Below, piece by piece: positions 1-7,872 of a DNA stretch of 20,013 bases (positions within the stretch are counted from its first letter, which is position 1; each line of letters starts with the position of its first letter). Made by a program: the position numbers and the translations under genes. This stretch comes from Betaproteobacteria bacterium (GTDB lineage Bacteria > Pseudomonadota > Gammaproteobacteria > Burkholderiales > Rhodocyclaceae). The stretch covers positions 1 through 20,013 of the forward strand of contig JAGWUW010000009.1 in NCBI GenBank assembly GCA_028868235.1. The letters run 5' to 3'. The notes beneath the pieces were generated by a model that saw nothing but the letters and a program-made list of their open reading frames with translations, made no database searches and was not told the DNA's origin.

Positions 1-1098
1 TTGACGGTGGCATTGCTTTGCGTCGTGCTAGCCACACAAGCTGAGTCCGGACCGATTCGACTCGGCCAGTCGCTTCCCTTGAGCGGTCCGCTGGCCGAGC
101 TTGGTACCGAATACCGCGAAGGCATGCTTGCCTATTTCAATGCGCTGAACGCCAAAGGCGGCATCAACGGCCGCCGCATCGAACTGGTCACCCTCGATGA
201 CGGCTACGTTGTCGAGCGCAGCGTGGACAACGCCAAGAAGCTGCTTGAACAGGAGGATGTGGTGGCTTTCCTCGGCATGTTTGGCTCGGCCAACTATGCT
301 GCTCTGCTGCCCCTGATCAACGAGCGGGCAATCCCGTCGCTGGCACCATACACCGGTTCCGACGAATTACGCGCCCAGAAATCTCCGACAACTTTTTGGT
401 TGCGCGCCAGCTATGGCGATGAAACCGAAAAGATCATTGACCAGTTGACTACACTCGGCATCAACAAAATTGCGGTTTTCTATCAGGACGATGCTTTTGG
501 GAAATCGGGCCTTTCTGGTGTGGAAAAGGCACTTGCCAAGCGCAATTTGAAGGTGGTTGCTGTCGGCGCGTTCGACAAGACTAAGAACGATGTGCACGAT
601 GCCGTGAAAACCATTGGCGCGGCTGACCCGCAAGGTATCGTGATGATCAGTACCTACAAGCCAACCGCCGCTTTCGTTCGTGAAATGCGCCAAGCTGGCA
701 AGCAGTCACAGTTCTTCGCACTGTCGGTGGTCGGTTACAAAGCCTTGCAGGCCGAAATGGGGCAGTCGGCGGCAGGTATCGCTATCGCTCAGGTCGTTCC
801 TTACCCGTGGAGCGGTGTAACCGCCATCGTGCGCGAATTTCAGGCATTGCCGGTCGAGTACGCTCCAAAAAGCGGCCCGACCTATACCGTCCTTGAAGGC
901 TACCTCGCCGCCAAGATAATGGCCGAAGGCCTGCGTCGAGCGGGTCCGCAGCCTACGCGCGACAAGCTGGTGGCGGCGCTCAGCAGCCTTCAGAAATACG
1001 ATGTCGGCAATTTCTCCGTCGATTACAGCAAGAGCCGGCTCGGCTCGCATTTCGTCGAAGTGACCATCGTCGGCAGCGCCGGGCGGCTGATGCGCTGA
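1..1098 (+). CDS. ABC transporter substrate-binding protein, LivK type (5' end cut off)
   Basis: Periplasmic binding protein of the branched-chain amino acid type (Peripla_BP_6, type 1 fold), expected to capture a small ligand and deliver it to an ABC importer. The visible 365 residues open with a hydrophobic stretch (VALLCVVLA) ending near TQAES. The mature part then begins IRLGQSLPLSGPLAELG, the typical first beta strand and ligand loop of this family. GGINGRRIELVTLDDGY near residues 53-69 and FLGMFGSANYAALLPL near 90-105 are further family hallmarks. The TTG at base 1 is a poor start because the signal peptide would lack a positively charged n-region, so the true start is probably upstream of the window. 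No permease or ATPase of this system is visible, so it may be an orphan binding protein or part of a sensory system. The ligand cannot be told from sequence. Confidence 0.85.
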   Translation: MTVALLCVVLATQAESGPIRLGQSLPLSGPLAELGTEYREGMLAYFNALNAKGGINGRRIELVTLDDGYVVERSVDNAKKLLEQEDVVAFLGMFGSANYAALLPLINERAIPSLAPYTGSDELRAQKSPTTFWLRASYGDETEKIIDQLTTLGINKIAVFYQDDAFGKSGLSGVEKALAKRNLKVVAVGAFDKTKNDVHDAVKTIGAADPQGIVMISTYKPTAAFVREMRQAGKQSQFFALSVVGYKALQAEMGQSAAGIAIAQVVPYPWSGVTAIVREFQALPVEYAPKSGPTYTVLEGYLAAKIMAEGLRRAGPQPTRDKLVAALSSLQKYDVGNFSVDYSKSRLGSHFVEVTIVGSAGRLMR

Positions 1099-1618
1099 GC
1101 CAGCATTGGCACGGCCGGCCCCGACGCAGGCCACCGCTCAGGACACCTGAACCGAAATGCGCTAAGCACTCTGTCGCTCCCTGATGATGGCTGGTTCGGG
1201 ATATGCTCCGTCGTGGCGATAAATTGTGCGCCGGCGATCCGCTTAGCTAGGCTGCCCTGGACATCAAAAAACCGAGGATCACGATACAGGTCAGCGGCAA
1301 CGGCCCATCCGGAGATTCGCGAGTTTGCCGTTGTGACCGACAATGGTGCGCGATCAGATGTCGTTCACGATGAGTGCGCGGGTGACCCGCCTGCTCAGCG
1401 AGGACCGTGCGAAGCAGATGCAGGTGGCGATCAAGAACGAGGGAAGCACGGCAATGCAGACGGCTTGCCGGGCAATGGGCGGCTTGGTCATGCAGGAGCT
1501 CATATCGAATCTCGATGTTTGTGCCTCGTTCGGCATCTTCGAGAAATACATGGATGGCAAGATTGAGGCGGCATTCCGACCAAGTGATGGCCGGTTGCAA
1601 TCCGGCGTTTTGGCCGAC
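1099..1618. other. Unassigned intergenic stretch between convergent genes
   Basis: About 520 bases separate the binding-protein stop from the 3' end of the minus-strand DUF1615 gene. Several overlapping frames are open. The most protein-like is a plus-strand frame from ATG 1343, with G/C-rich third positions until about 1618. That frame then runs 213 bases antisense into the DUF1615 gene, so it cannot be accepted whole. No family is recognised in any frame. The stretch could be the remnant of a decayed gene or simply GC-rich spacer. Confidence 0.4.
1590..1611 (+). terminator. Weak hairpin plus T-run, possible plus-strand terminator
   Basis: GCCGG at 1590-1594 pairs with CCGGC at 1602-1606 around a 7-base loop and is followed by GTTTT. 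The position just before the convergent DUF1615 gene would suit termination of plus-strand transcription. The stem is only 5 base pairs, so it is a weak candidate. Confidence 0.25.
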
Positions 1619-2791
1619 CTAGGAAGCGCCACGCGTCAGACAGGTCTTGTAGCGGCCTTCAACCCGGCGGGCGAACCATTCGGTGGTCAGCTTACGGGTG
1701 ATCTTGGGGCTTTTCAGGTCAATTTGCGGCATAGCCTGGCGGGGCATGGGCTTGCCCAGTTTGTCGGCTTGCTCGAAGACGCGGATGAACAGCGGGCTGC
1801 GGCTGAAAGCAGCGGTTTTTTCCAGCAGTAAATCGCGGCGGATTTGCGGACGGCTCATGTCCAGTTTGTTGGCGATATCGAGTGCCGCAGCTTCGACGCT
1901 ACTGGCGACATTGGCCGGCAAACCGTTTTCGTAGCGCAGTAGGTCGCCGTCCGGGGTGAGTTGCTTGCCTGTCAGTTTGCCGAGCGCCAGTTGGAAGGCG
2001 GCATTCCGGCTGCTATAGCGGCCGGCATTGTAGTCGGCGAAGCGATAGACGATCTGGTCGTAGGGAACTTCGTAGTCAAGCAGAATTGCACTGCCGAAAT
2101 AGACGCCGCCGCGCCGGGTGAATACCTCATTGCGCAGCTTCTTGGCGATCGGGTACGGGTAGCTGCGTTCCTTGACGTGCTGTGCGGCAAATTCGACACT
2201 GACTTGCATGGGGCCGCCGGTGCGTACCGGATTGTAATCGGCGAAGAGTTGGCGCCCAAAGGGAAATTCACCGATCATGTCTTCGAACAGGTCGTTGAGT
2301 TGGGTTTCGGTTTTTAGCGTATCGATGCGGTCGTTGTAGCTCTTGCCGGTCGGTGAGTTCTTGCTTAGCGCGGCGGTGACGAGCATGGAAGGTACGGCAT
2401 AGCGTCCAGCACGCGCTTCCAGTTCCTTGCGCACGATGCTGGGCAGGCCCGGTACTATCGGGTCGGCCTGGAAACTGGATTCCTGCTCGATGATAGCCAT
2501 CGCCGCACAGTAGGTCTGCGTGGCGTGTGGCACTTCCAGCGCCTTGAAGGCCGTGTGCAGGTCTTCCATCCAGCCAGCCCTGTCTTTCACCGAGGCGGGG
2601 ATCAGGCGGGTGATGCGCTTGCGTACTTCGGCCTCGCCCAACGAGGTCGGCCAAGCGGTGGCAGTCTTGCCGTCTGCGCGGCGCGCCATGTCGGCGGGCA
2701 ATGCCGGACCTTCGCCCTCGCCTTCCTCGAAGGTCGAGCAGCCGGCCAGCACGAAGGCAGTCAACATGGCAGAAAAGACGAGACGGCACAT
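1619..2791 (-). CDS. DUF1615 family lipoprotein with lytic-transglycosylase-like motifs
   Basis: A 390-residue predicted lipoprotein. The ATG at 2791 gives a short signal peptide with lipobox LAGC (Cys18); an upstream in-frame ATG at 2848 would bury the signal inside the methyltransferase gene. The central part matches what I recall of DUF1615: an IEQESSFQADP segment (101-111), YNPVRTGGPMQVSV (186-199) and FADYNAGRYSSRN (251-263). These three resemble, in order, the catalytic-Glu ESxF, GLMQ and AYNAG motifs of SLT/lysozyme-like folds, with Glu104 as candidate catalytic residue. That resemblance is my inference. It is the last gene of the 13-gene operon, 4 bases after the methyltransferase stop, so it is probably co-transcribed. 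It would be anchored in the outer or inner membrane and may act on peptidoglycan or on placement of the exported product. Confidence 0.8.
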   Translation of the reverse strand: MCRLVFSAMLTAFVLAGCSTFEEGEGEGPALPADMARRADGKTATAWPTSLGEAEVRKRITRLIPASVKDRAGWMEDLHTAFKALEVPHATQTYCAAMAIIEQESSFQADPIVPGLPSIVRKELEARAGRYAVPSMLVTAALSKNSPTGKSYNDRIDTLKTETQLNDLFEDMIGEFPFGRQLFADYNPVRTGGPMQVSVEFAAQHVKERSYPYPIAKKLRNEVFTRRGGVYFGSAILLDYEVPYDQIVYRFADYNAGRYSSRNAAFQLALGKLTGKQLTPDGDLLRYENGLPANVASSVEAAALDIANKLDMSRPQIRRDLLLEKTAAFSRSPLFIRVFEQADKLGKPMPRQAMPQIDLKSPKITRKLTTEWFARRVEGRYKTCLTRGAS

Positions 2792-2795
2792 CGAA

Positions 2796-3518
2796 TCAGG
2801 CAGAGACCCGGCAAACCAGCATGATGTTGGCGAAGGGCTTACCTTCATTCATCGGGTCGGTCTCGACGGTGAAACCAAGACTTTGCAGCAGCGCCACCCA
2901 TTCGGCCAGCGGCCGGCAATAGAGGCGCGGTAGGCGATGGCCACGTACGAAGGTGACGGCATGGTCGACCCAGTTGCACAGGTGGTAAGGCAGGCCGGCC
3001 GAGGCATCGCCGACGCGGGTCAGGAATAGTCCGCCTGGCGGCAGGGCCGCGCGGATGCGTTTCAGCACATCCTTCTGGTGGGTGTGGTCGAAGTAATGCA
3101 GGGCATCGAGGATGGTGATCACGTCGGCCTGGCCGAATTCGGCTTTGGTCATGTCGCCCTGTTCGATGCGAACGACCGGGTGGTCGGTGCCGAAAGCACG
3201 AGCGGCGCGGTCAACGTCCTTCTGCATCAGTTCAATGCCGTGCAGTTTTTGCGGCTTCGGGGCGGCTGCCCAGTCCTTCGGCCAGTTCCCAGCTTCGTAC
3301 AATTTTCGGGCAGCAAGTAGCCAGGCAAACAGGCTGCCCTGGCCGCAGCCTAGGTCCAGGTAGCGGCCTTCGGAGGGGAACAGGCCGCGCTTGAGGATTT
3401 CACGGAAAATACTGTCGGAAGACAGCTTGCCACGTGAGTAGTGGTAGGCGAAATGTCCGCCGGTTCGGAAAGGGCTGCTTGCTTCGTCGAGCAGGGTTCT
3501 CAGGAAACGCTTGGTCAT
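2796..3518 (-). CDS. Class I SAM-dependent methyltransferase
   Basis: A 240-residue cytosolic methyltransferase with a Rossmann fold. Motif I is YLDLGCGQG (53-61), followed by a GIELMQKDVDRA segment carrying the acidic end of strand 2, then IEQGDMTKAEFGQADVITILDALHY-like motif II/III and a LPPGGLFLTRVGD post-core strand. The N-terminal FAYHYSRGKLSSD segment is probably part of substrate binding. Its ATG overlaps the deacetylase stop by 4 bases (3515-3518), which implies translational coupling. APE-type clusters often carry a methyltransferase that O-methylates the aryl head group. Here no aryl starter gene is visible, so the substrate could instead be the acyl chain or a sugar. The acceptor cannot be read from the sequence. 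Confidence 0.85.
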   Translation of the reverse strand: MTKRFLRTLLDEASSPFRTGGHFAYHYSRGKLSSDSIFREILKRGLFPSEGRYLDLGCGQGSLFAWLLAARKLYEAGNWPKDWAAAPKPQKLHGIELMQKDVDRAARAFGTDHPVVRIEQGDMTKAEFGQADVITILDALHYFDHTHQKDVLKRIRAALPPGGLFLTRVGDASAGLPYHLCNWVDHAVTFVRGHRLPRLYCRPLAEWVALLQSLGFTVETDPMNEGKPFANIMLVCRVSA

Positions 3519-4315
3519 GATGTGGCGTCGTTCAGCGTGACAGGGTTGAGTTGTTTTTCGCGCAGCGCGGCGAGCAGGCGGGGCAAGACGGCGAGGATAA
3601 CCGGCCGGCCATCCGCCATGCGGGCGGCGTGGCCATCGTGCATGAGCAGGATGTCGCCCGGGCCGAGGTCGCGGGTCAGTCGGTCGAAAACCGTGTCCGG
3701 GTCGCCACAGCGGGTGTCGTAGGGGCGGCGCGTCCAGGCGGCTAGCTTGATGCCGAGCTGGTGCAGCACCGGGTCGAGGAAAGGGTTGCGCAGGCCGGCG
3801 GTGGCGCGGAAATAGCGCGGCGTCCGACCGGTGATTTCGGCTAGGGTGGCTTGCCCAGCGGCGATATCAGCCCGCATGCGGCTCGGGCCGAAGAGGGCGA
3901 AGGCCTTGGAATGACTGTCGCCGTGGTTTTCGACTTGATGGCCGCGGATGACGATTTCACGGCATAGCGCCGGGTTTTCTCGGGCTCGCCAGCCGATGCA
4001 GAAAAAGGTTGCTTTGGCGCCGGCTGCATCGAGTAGGTCGAGTACCTGCGGTGTGACTTCGGGGTCTGGGCCGTCGTCGATGGTGATTGCCACCTCGCGG
4101 TGTGCAACGGCAGCAGGCGCCAGGCAGGTGAGATTAGGACCAAGCAGCGTCGAACGTGGCAACAGGCCGGCGGTGGTGATCACCGCATGGTTGATAAGCA
4201 GGGAACCGAGCGCCCAAGGCCAGGCGGCTGGCATGAGCAGGCAGCCGAGGGCGGCGCCGGCGTGGATGGCCAGCGTGGCTTGGATGGCGGGAGTCGGTTT
4301 CCAGGGTGTCGGCAT
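3515..4315 (-). CDS. NodB-type polysaccharide deacetylase with N-terminal membrane segments
   Basis: A 266-residue carbohydrate esterase family 4 (NodB) protein. The ATG at 4315, two bases after the hydrolase stop, is preferred over one at 4366 that lies inside that gene. Residues 10-55 contain one or two hydrophobic segments, so the catalytic domain is probably membrane-tethered. The metal/catalytic motif TIDDGPD (78-84) is intact, as are the H-x3-H pair His131/His135 and the C-terminal LLMHDG (His226). Motif 3, usually RxPxG, reads RATAG (170-174), a departure from the usual proline. The family hydrolyses N- or O-acyl groups from sugars. Within this operon, deacylation of an acylated sugar or lipid-carrier intermediate is plausible but unproven. 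Its stop overlaps the methyltransferase start. Confidence 0.85.
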   Translation of the reverse strand: MPTPWKPTPAIQATLAIHAGAALGCLLMPAAWPWALGSLLINHAVITTAGLLPRSTLLGPNLTCLAPAAVAHREVAITIDDGPDPEVTPQVLDLLDAAGAKATFFCIGWRARENPALCREIVIRGHQVENHGDSHSKAFALFGPSRMRADIAAGQATLAEITGRTPRYFRATAGLRNPFLDPVLHQLGIKLAAWTRRPYDTRCGDPDTVFDRLTRDLGPGDILLMHDGHAARMADGRPVILAVLPRLLAALREKQLNPVTLNDATS

Positions 4316-4317
4316 GG

Positions 4318-4953
4318 TCAGGCGGTAAAGTGGCCGCGTTCGAGAAAATGTTCCCACAAATGACACCAGGCCGGCCAGTCATGTTCGCCGGCCACGACGT
4401 CACGGGTAGCGATCGGGAAGCGCTCGGCAATGGCCTGCATGCCGGCGGCGAAACGGTCTTCGCTGCCGTGGCCGACGAAGATTGGGAAGTCGGCTGGCGG
4501 AGCCTTGAGCCAGCGGTAAACGCGATATTCGGGATCGCTTAGTTCGTCGGCTGTCGGTTCCCAGGCATCGAGGCCACCAGCCTGGGTGATGGTGTTGGTG
4601 GTTAACCGGCTACCTGGATACGGCGCGATTAGGCACAGGCCATCGACGGTACCGGGATAGTCGGCGTTCAGGCTCAGGGCTAGCAGTCCGCCGAGTGAGA
4701 TGCCGCCGAGCCAGACGCGACGGTAATCCCGGCGAGCCGGGAGAAGGATTTGTTCGAGAATGCCCGGAATCGCTTCGCCGACCGAAATAGCATCAAGGCC
4801 GAGATCGACGGCCATCAGGTCGAGTGCCAGTCCGCGTTGGGCAACGCGAGGAAAGAAGTGCTCGGCGTAGTGCTCAGGTGTCATGTAGGCGCCGGGAAGC
4901 AGGACAAGCAACGAGTCGGCGCCGCCTTTGCAGGATAAGCTACGCAGACTCAT
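4318..4953 (-). CDS. Alpha/beta-fold hydrolase
   Basis: A 211-residue predicted serine hydrolase. The ATG at 4953 (MSLRSLSCKG) is chosen because the longer frame to 5079 runs inside the exporter gene with an arginine/cysteine-rich, non-protein-like extension. VLLPGAY (17-23) is the first core strand and oxyanion loop, GISLGG (84-89) is the nucleophile elbow with Ser86, GHGSEDRF carries Asp166 and GEHDW carries His191, giving a complete triad. There is no signal peptide, so it is probably cytosolic. It lies between the exporter and the deacetylase, where a canonical APE cluster has other tailoring genes. It might release or proofread an acyl-ACP or ester intermediate as a thioesterase substitute. 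The 28-base gap upstream holds a parS-like palindrome and no strong ribosome site. Confidence 0.78.
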   Translation of the reverse strand: MSLRSLSCKGGADSLLVLLPGAYMTPEHYAEHFFPRVAQRGLALDLMAVDLGLDAISVGEAIPGILEQILLPARRDYRRVWLGGISLGGLLALSLNADYPGTVDGLCLIAPYPGSRLTTNTITQAGGLDAWEPTADELSDPEYRVYRWLKAPPADFPIFVGHGSEDRFAAGMQAIAERFPIATRDVVAGEHDWPAWCHLWEHFLERGHFTA

Positions 4954-4958
4954 GCCGT

Positions 4959-4974
4959 GGTTCCACGTGAAACG
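4959..4974. other. parS-like palindrome (candidate ParB site)
   Basis: GGTTCCACGTGAAACG fits the broadly conserved chromosomal parS consensus tGTTNCACGTGAAACa at 14 of 16 positions, with the inner 14 bases fully matched. It sits in the 28-base gap between the MMPL exporter stop and the hydrolase start. Chance cannot be excluded from a single site. Confidence 0.5.
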
Positions 4975-4981
4975 ACAGCGC

Positions 4982-7306
4982 TCACGTCGCCCTCTTGCTG
5001 ACGAAACAGGCGGCCAGCAGCAATGCGAGTACCGCGCCCGGGCCGACCGTGATGCCAATGGCATAGAGCACCGGGACATTGGATAAGGCCAGGGTGCCGA
5101 AGCCGATCGCAGTGGTCAGGTTGGCCACCACCATCGAAACCAGTGTTGTGTCGTCTAGCTCCGTCGCGCCGCTCTGGTCGAAAAACAGCACGTAATTAGA
5201 GCCGACAGCAACAATGAGCAGCATGCCGATCAGGTGCAGCAGATGCAGTTGTTGGCCGGCTAGATGTAGGCTGGCAATAACCAGCACGACGGCGATAAGC
5301 AGTGGAAGTAGCACGATGCCCAGGCGTCGGGCCGAACGCAGGGTGATGGCGAGCAGGCCGACGATGGCAACAAAACCGGCCAGTGAGAGCAGAGTCGCTT
5401 CGTGCAGGTAGTCGTTATACAGCGTGTCGAATTCGTTCTTCATGTCGACAAACAGAGCACCGGAGCCAGCCAGTGCGGTACGTACCGGTTCGATGGCGAT
5501 ATCGACACCTTTGTCGCCACCGGGGGGACGCAGCGGCAGCAGCACGCTCCAGCTATTCGGACGTTGCAGAAGCAGCGAATCGACAGCTAGCGCAAGACCG
5601 GTGCCGTTTAGCGATTCACGGCTGACGCGGCCCTCTGTACGAGCTGTTTCGACATCGGCGAGGAATCCCCCAAGCTTATTGGGGGCCAGGGGTGAGTCGG
5701 CAAGCGCAGTCTGCAGGCGCTTCAGCAGTTCGGAAGGTTCCGGCAATGCAGCGCGACGGCTGGCTTGCATGGCCTGGCTAGGCAGGAAACGGGCCGGGCT
5801 ATCGTAGCCGCCGATGACCCCCGCGGCGATCAAGGCATCGAGTTTCTTTCCTGCCCGCTCGGCGGCCTGTAGCGCAGCTTCGCGGTCAGGGGCACTGATT
5901 ACGGCCATATAGCGGGCATCGGGAGCTGAGATGTCGGCACGTAGCGCCTGGTCGATCGCACCATCGGCGGCGCTGACCGTACTCAGGGCTGACAGGTTGG
6001 GGTGCCATAGATGATCGCGATTGATCATGAGCATCGTGGAGGCTGCCAGCGCTAGTACCAGTATCGGCCAGCGCAGACGTTGCAAGAAAACGACAGCGCA
6101 CTTGAGTCGAGGGCCTATGTGGCTGAGGTCACGCATGGCGAAGCGCCTGTTGGCCAGTGGTGGCAGGATGAAACGGGTGACCAGCGCAGCGGCGATGACA
6201 CCGCTCAGTGAGTAGAGGCCGAGTTGGGCAAGGCCGGGGAAGCCGGAGAACAGCAGTGCCGCGAAGCCGCAAGTCGATGTCAGCACGCCAAGCCGGATGG
6301 TTGGCCAGAAACGTGCTCGCCATTGATCGACGCCAAGGCGGCTGGATTGTACAAAATAGTAGATTGAGTAATCGACGGCTTCGCCGATCAGTGCCGAACC
6401 GAAACCCACGGTAATCCCGAAAACCGTCCCGTAGGCCAGGCTGACAGCAACGACGCCAGCTAGCGCACCGCTGACTACCGGTAGCAGGCCGAGGCTCATC
6501 AGGCGCACCGAACGATAGACGAAGAACAGGACGGCGACAATGGCCAGGGTGCTGATGGTCGATAACCGGCTGACTTCGCTCTTGATGGTTGCCCGGGACT
6601 TGACCGCAAATAGCCCGGGTCCGGAGAGTTGCAGACTCAGCGAGGCACCCGGAACAGTGGCAGTGAATTCGTTGCGGATCAAATCGATGGCCCGTTCCTG
6701 TCCGTCAGTGTCGGAGCCGAGTGCTGTCGTCTGGATAAGCAGCATGGCTCGTTCCCCATCGCGTGATGCCCATACCCCGTCGCGGGTGTTAGGCTGAGCT
6801 CCGGCATTGAGACTGGAAACCATCTCGACCAGTTCGCCGGTGGGATCGCGCGGCAGCAGGGGTTTCAACATCATGCCAGCTGGCGAGGCGAGGAGGTCGA
6901 TACTGTTGGCGACCGCCTCCCGTAAACCTTCGACGCTGAAGTGCTCGGGTTTAACAGCTGGGCTGAGCAGATAACGATGCGTGAAGAGGAAGTCGCGGTC
7001 AGCGTTCATGCTGCCGGCTTCGCCATTCTGTATCGCGACGAATTCGGGCAGTTTTTCCAGTCGGCTGCGCAAGGTGCGGGAAGCCTTGGCCCGCTGAGCC
7101 GAATCGCCGCCGGAAATGGCGACCATGAGCAGGCGCGAGACAACCCCTTCCTTCAGCTGGTCGACTAGCACCTGTTGTTCGGCGCTCGGTTTGGCGGGCA
7201 GAAAAAAGGACATGTCCGCCGAGAAGCGGCTGTTCCAAACGACAAACACCCCGGCCAGCATGGCCAGTAGCCAGATAGCGAGGGCACGACCTGCCTCGCG
7301 GGTCAT
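4982..7306 (-). CDS. MMPL/RND-family exporter (COG4258-like)
   Basis: A 774-residue inner-membrane exporter of the MMPL branch of the RND superfamily, the kind found in APE, xanthomonadin and flexirubin clusters. An N-terminal transmembrane helix (about 8-25) is followed by a large periplasmic loop (about 28-245). A bundle of helices (about 248-395) carries the GEAVDYSIYYF segment (309-319), equivalent to the family's proton-relay DY motif. A second helix, a second periplasmic loop (about 425-640) and a final helical bundle complete the usual two-fold repeat. Its start overlaps the LolA-like gene by 4 bases (7303-7306), so the two are probably made together. The likely role is extracting a lipid-linked product from the inner membrane and passing it to the LolA-like periplasmic protein. 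Confidence 0.9.
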   Translation of the reverse strand: MTREAGRALAIWLLAMLAGVFVVWNSRFSADMSFFLPAKPSAEQQVLVDQLKEGVVSRLLMVAISGGDSAQRAKASRTLRSRLEKLPEFVAIQNGEAGSMNADRDFLFTHRYLLSPAVKPEHFSVEGLREAVANSIDLLASPAGMMLKPLLPRDPTGELVEMVSSLNAGAQPNTRDGVWASRDGERAMLLIQTTALGSDTDGQERAIDLIRNEFTATVPGASLSLQLSGPGLFAVKSRATIKSEVSRLSTISTLAIVAVLFFVYRSVRLMSLGLLPVVSGALAGVVAVSLAYGTVFGITVGFGSALIGEAVDYSIYYFVQSSRLGVDQWRARFWPTIRLGVLTSTCGFAALLFSGFPGLAQLGLYSLSGVIAAALVTRFILPPLANRRFAMRDLSHIGPRLKCAVVFLQRLRWPILVLALAASTMLMINRDHLWHPNLSALSTVSAADGAIDQALRADISAPDARYMAVISAPDREAALQAAERAGKKLDALIAAGVIGGYDSPARFLPSQAMQASRRAALPEPSELLKRLQTALADSPLAPNKLGGFLADVETARTEGRVSRESLNGTGLALAVDSLLLQRPNSWSVLLPLRPPGGDKGVDIAIEPVRTALAGSGALFVDMKNEFDTLYNDYLHEATLLSLAGFVAIVGLLAITLRSARRLGIVLLPLLIAVVLVIASLHLAGQQLHLLHLIGMLLIVAVGSNYVLFFDQSGATELDDTTLVSMVVANLTTAIGFGTLALSNVPVLYAIGITVGPGAVLALLLAACFVSKRAT

Positions 7307-7872
7307 TTGGCCTCGACCGGGTCGATGTTCAAGACCACACGATCACCGTCGGCCTGCAGGTATTCGATGACGCGCACCTGGTTCTTGCTGCCGCTAACAG
7401 TGATGCGCAGGACCATGCTGGCGATTTTCTGGTCGCTGGGCAATAGAGTAAGCACCCACTTGTCACTATTCCCGGATAGATACAGCGCGTAATTTTTCTC
7501 CAACGCCGCCCGGTTACCGGACAAGGTGCCGCGGATGCTATCTACGAAGGCCATGGCTTCGGGTTGGTTAGCCAGATTGATCGAAAGTTTCTGCTTGTCG
7601 CGTTCGATGGACACGATGTCCTTGTCGAGAAGCAGGGTTTCAACTTTTGGAGTCAGCGTTCGCTTTTCAAGACGGTCCGGTGCCGTATAGGTCATTTCAC
7701 CGGTCGATATGACCGGCTTGTCGAGGATGGAGAGGTATTTCTTCTCGACGAATTTAGCCTTGCCACCCTTGTGTTTGGCTAGATCGTCCATGAGTTGGCC
7801 GATGTCGAAGGCGGCACTGGCCGGTAGCGCGATAGCGAGTAGCAGAAGGCTGCCAAGGAGACGTTTGATCAT
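7303..7872 (-). CDS. LolA-like outer-membrane lipid/lipoprotein carrier
   Basis: A 189-residue periplasmic protein. A clear signal peptide (MIKRLLGSLLLLAIALPASA, cleavage after ASA near residue 20) precedes a domain of the LolA/LppX half-barrel type. FVEKKYLSILDKPVISTGEMTY (about 41-62) and the RLEKRTLTPKVETLLLDKD strand series resemble the first strands of LolA-related proteins in APE clusters rather than housekeeping LolA. It would carry a hydrophobic product across the periplasm after export by the adjacent MMPL protein. ATGA overlaps link it to the acyltransferase upstream (7869-7872) and the exporter downstream (7303-7306). Confidence 0.85.
   Translation of the reverse strand: MIKRLLGSLLLLAIALPASAAFDIGQLMDDLAKHKGGKAKFVEKKYLSILDKPVISTGEMTYTAPDRLEKRTLTPKVETLLLDKDIVSIERDKQKLSINLANQPEAMAFVDSIRGTLSGNRAALEKNYALYLSGNSDKWVLTLLPSDQKIASMVLRITVSGSKNQVRVIEYLQADGDRVVLNIDPVEAK

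Noticed and set aside
1..6. TTGACG as a -35 element
   Set aside because: It lies at the window edge inside the signal-peptide coding region and has no matching -10 before a gene start.
1343..1831. 162-codon plus-strand frame as a complete gene
   Set aside because: Its last third is antisense to the well supported DUF1615 gene, and no family is recognised; kept only as part of the unexplained stretch.
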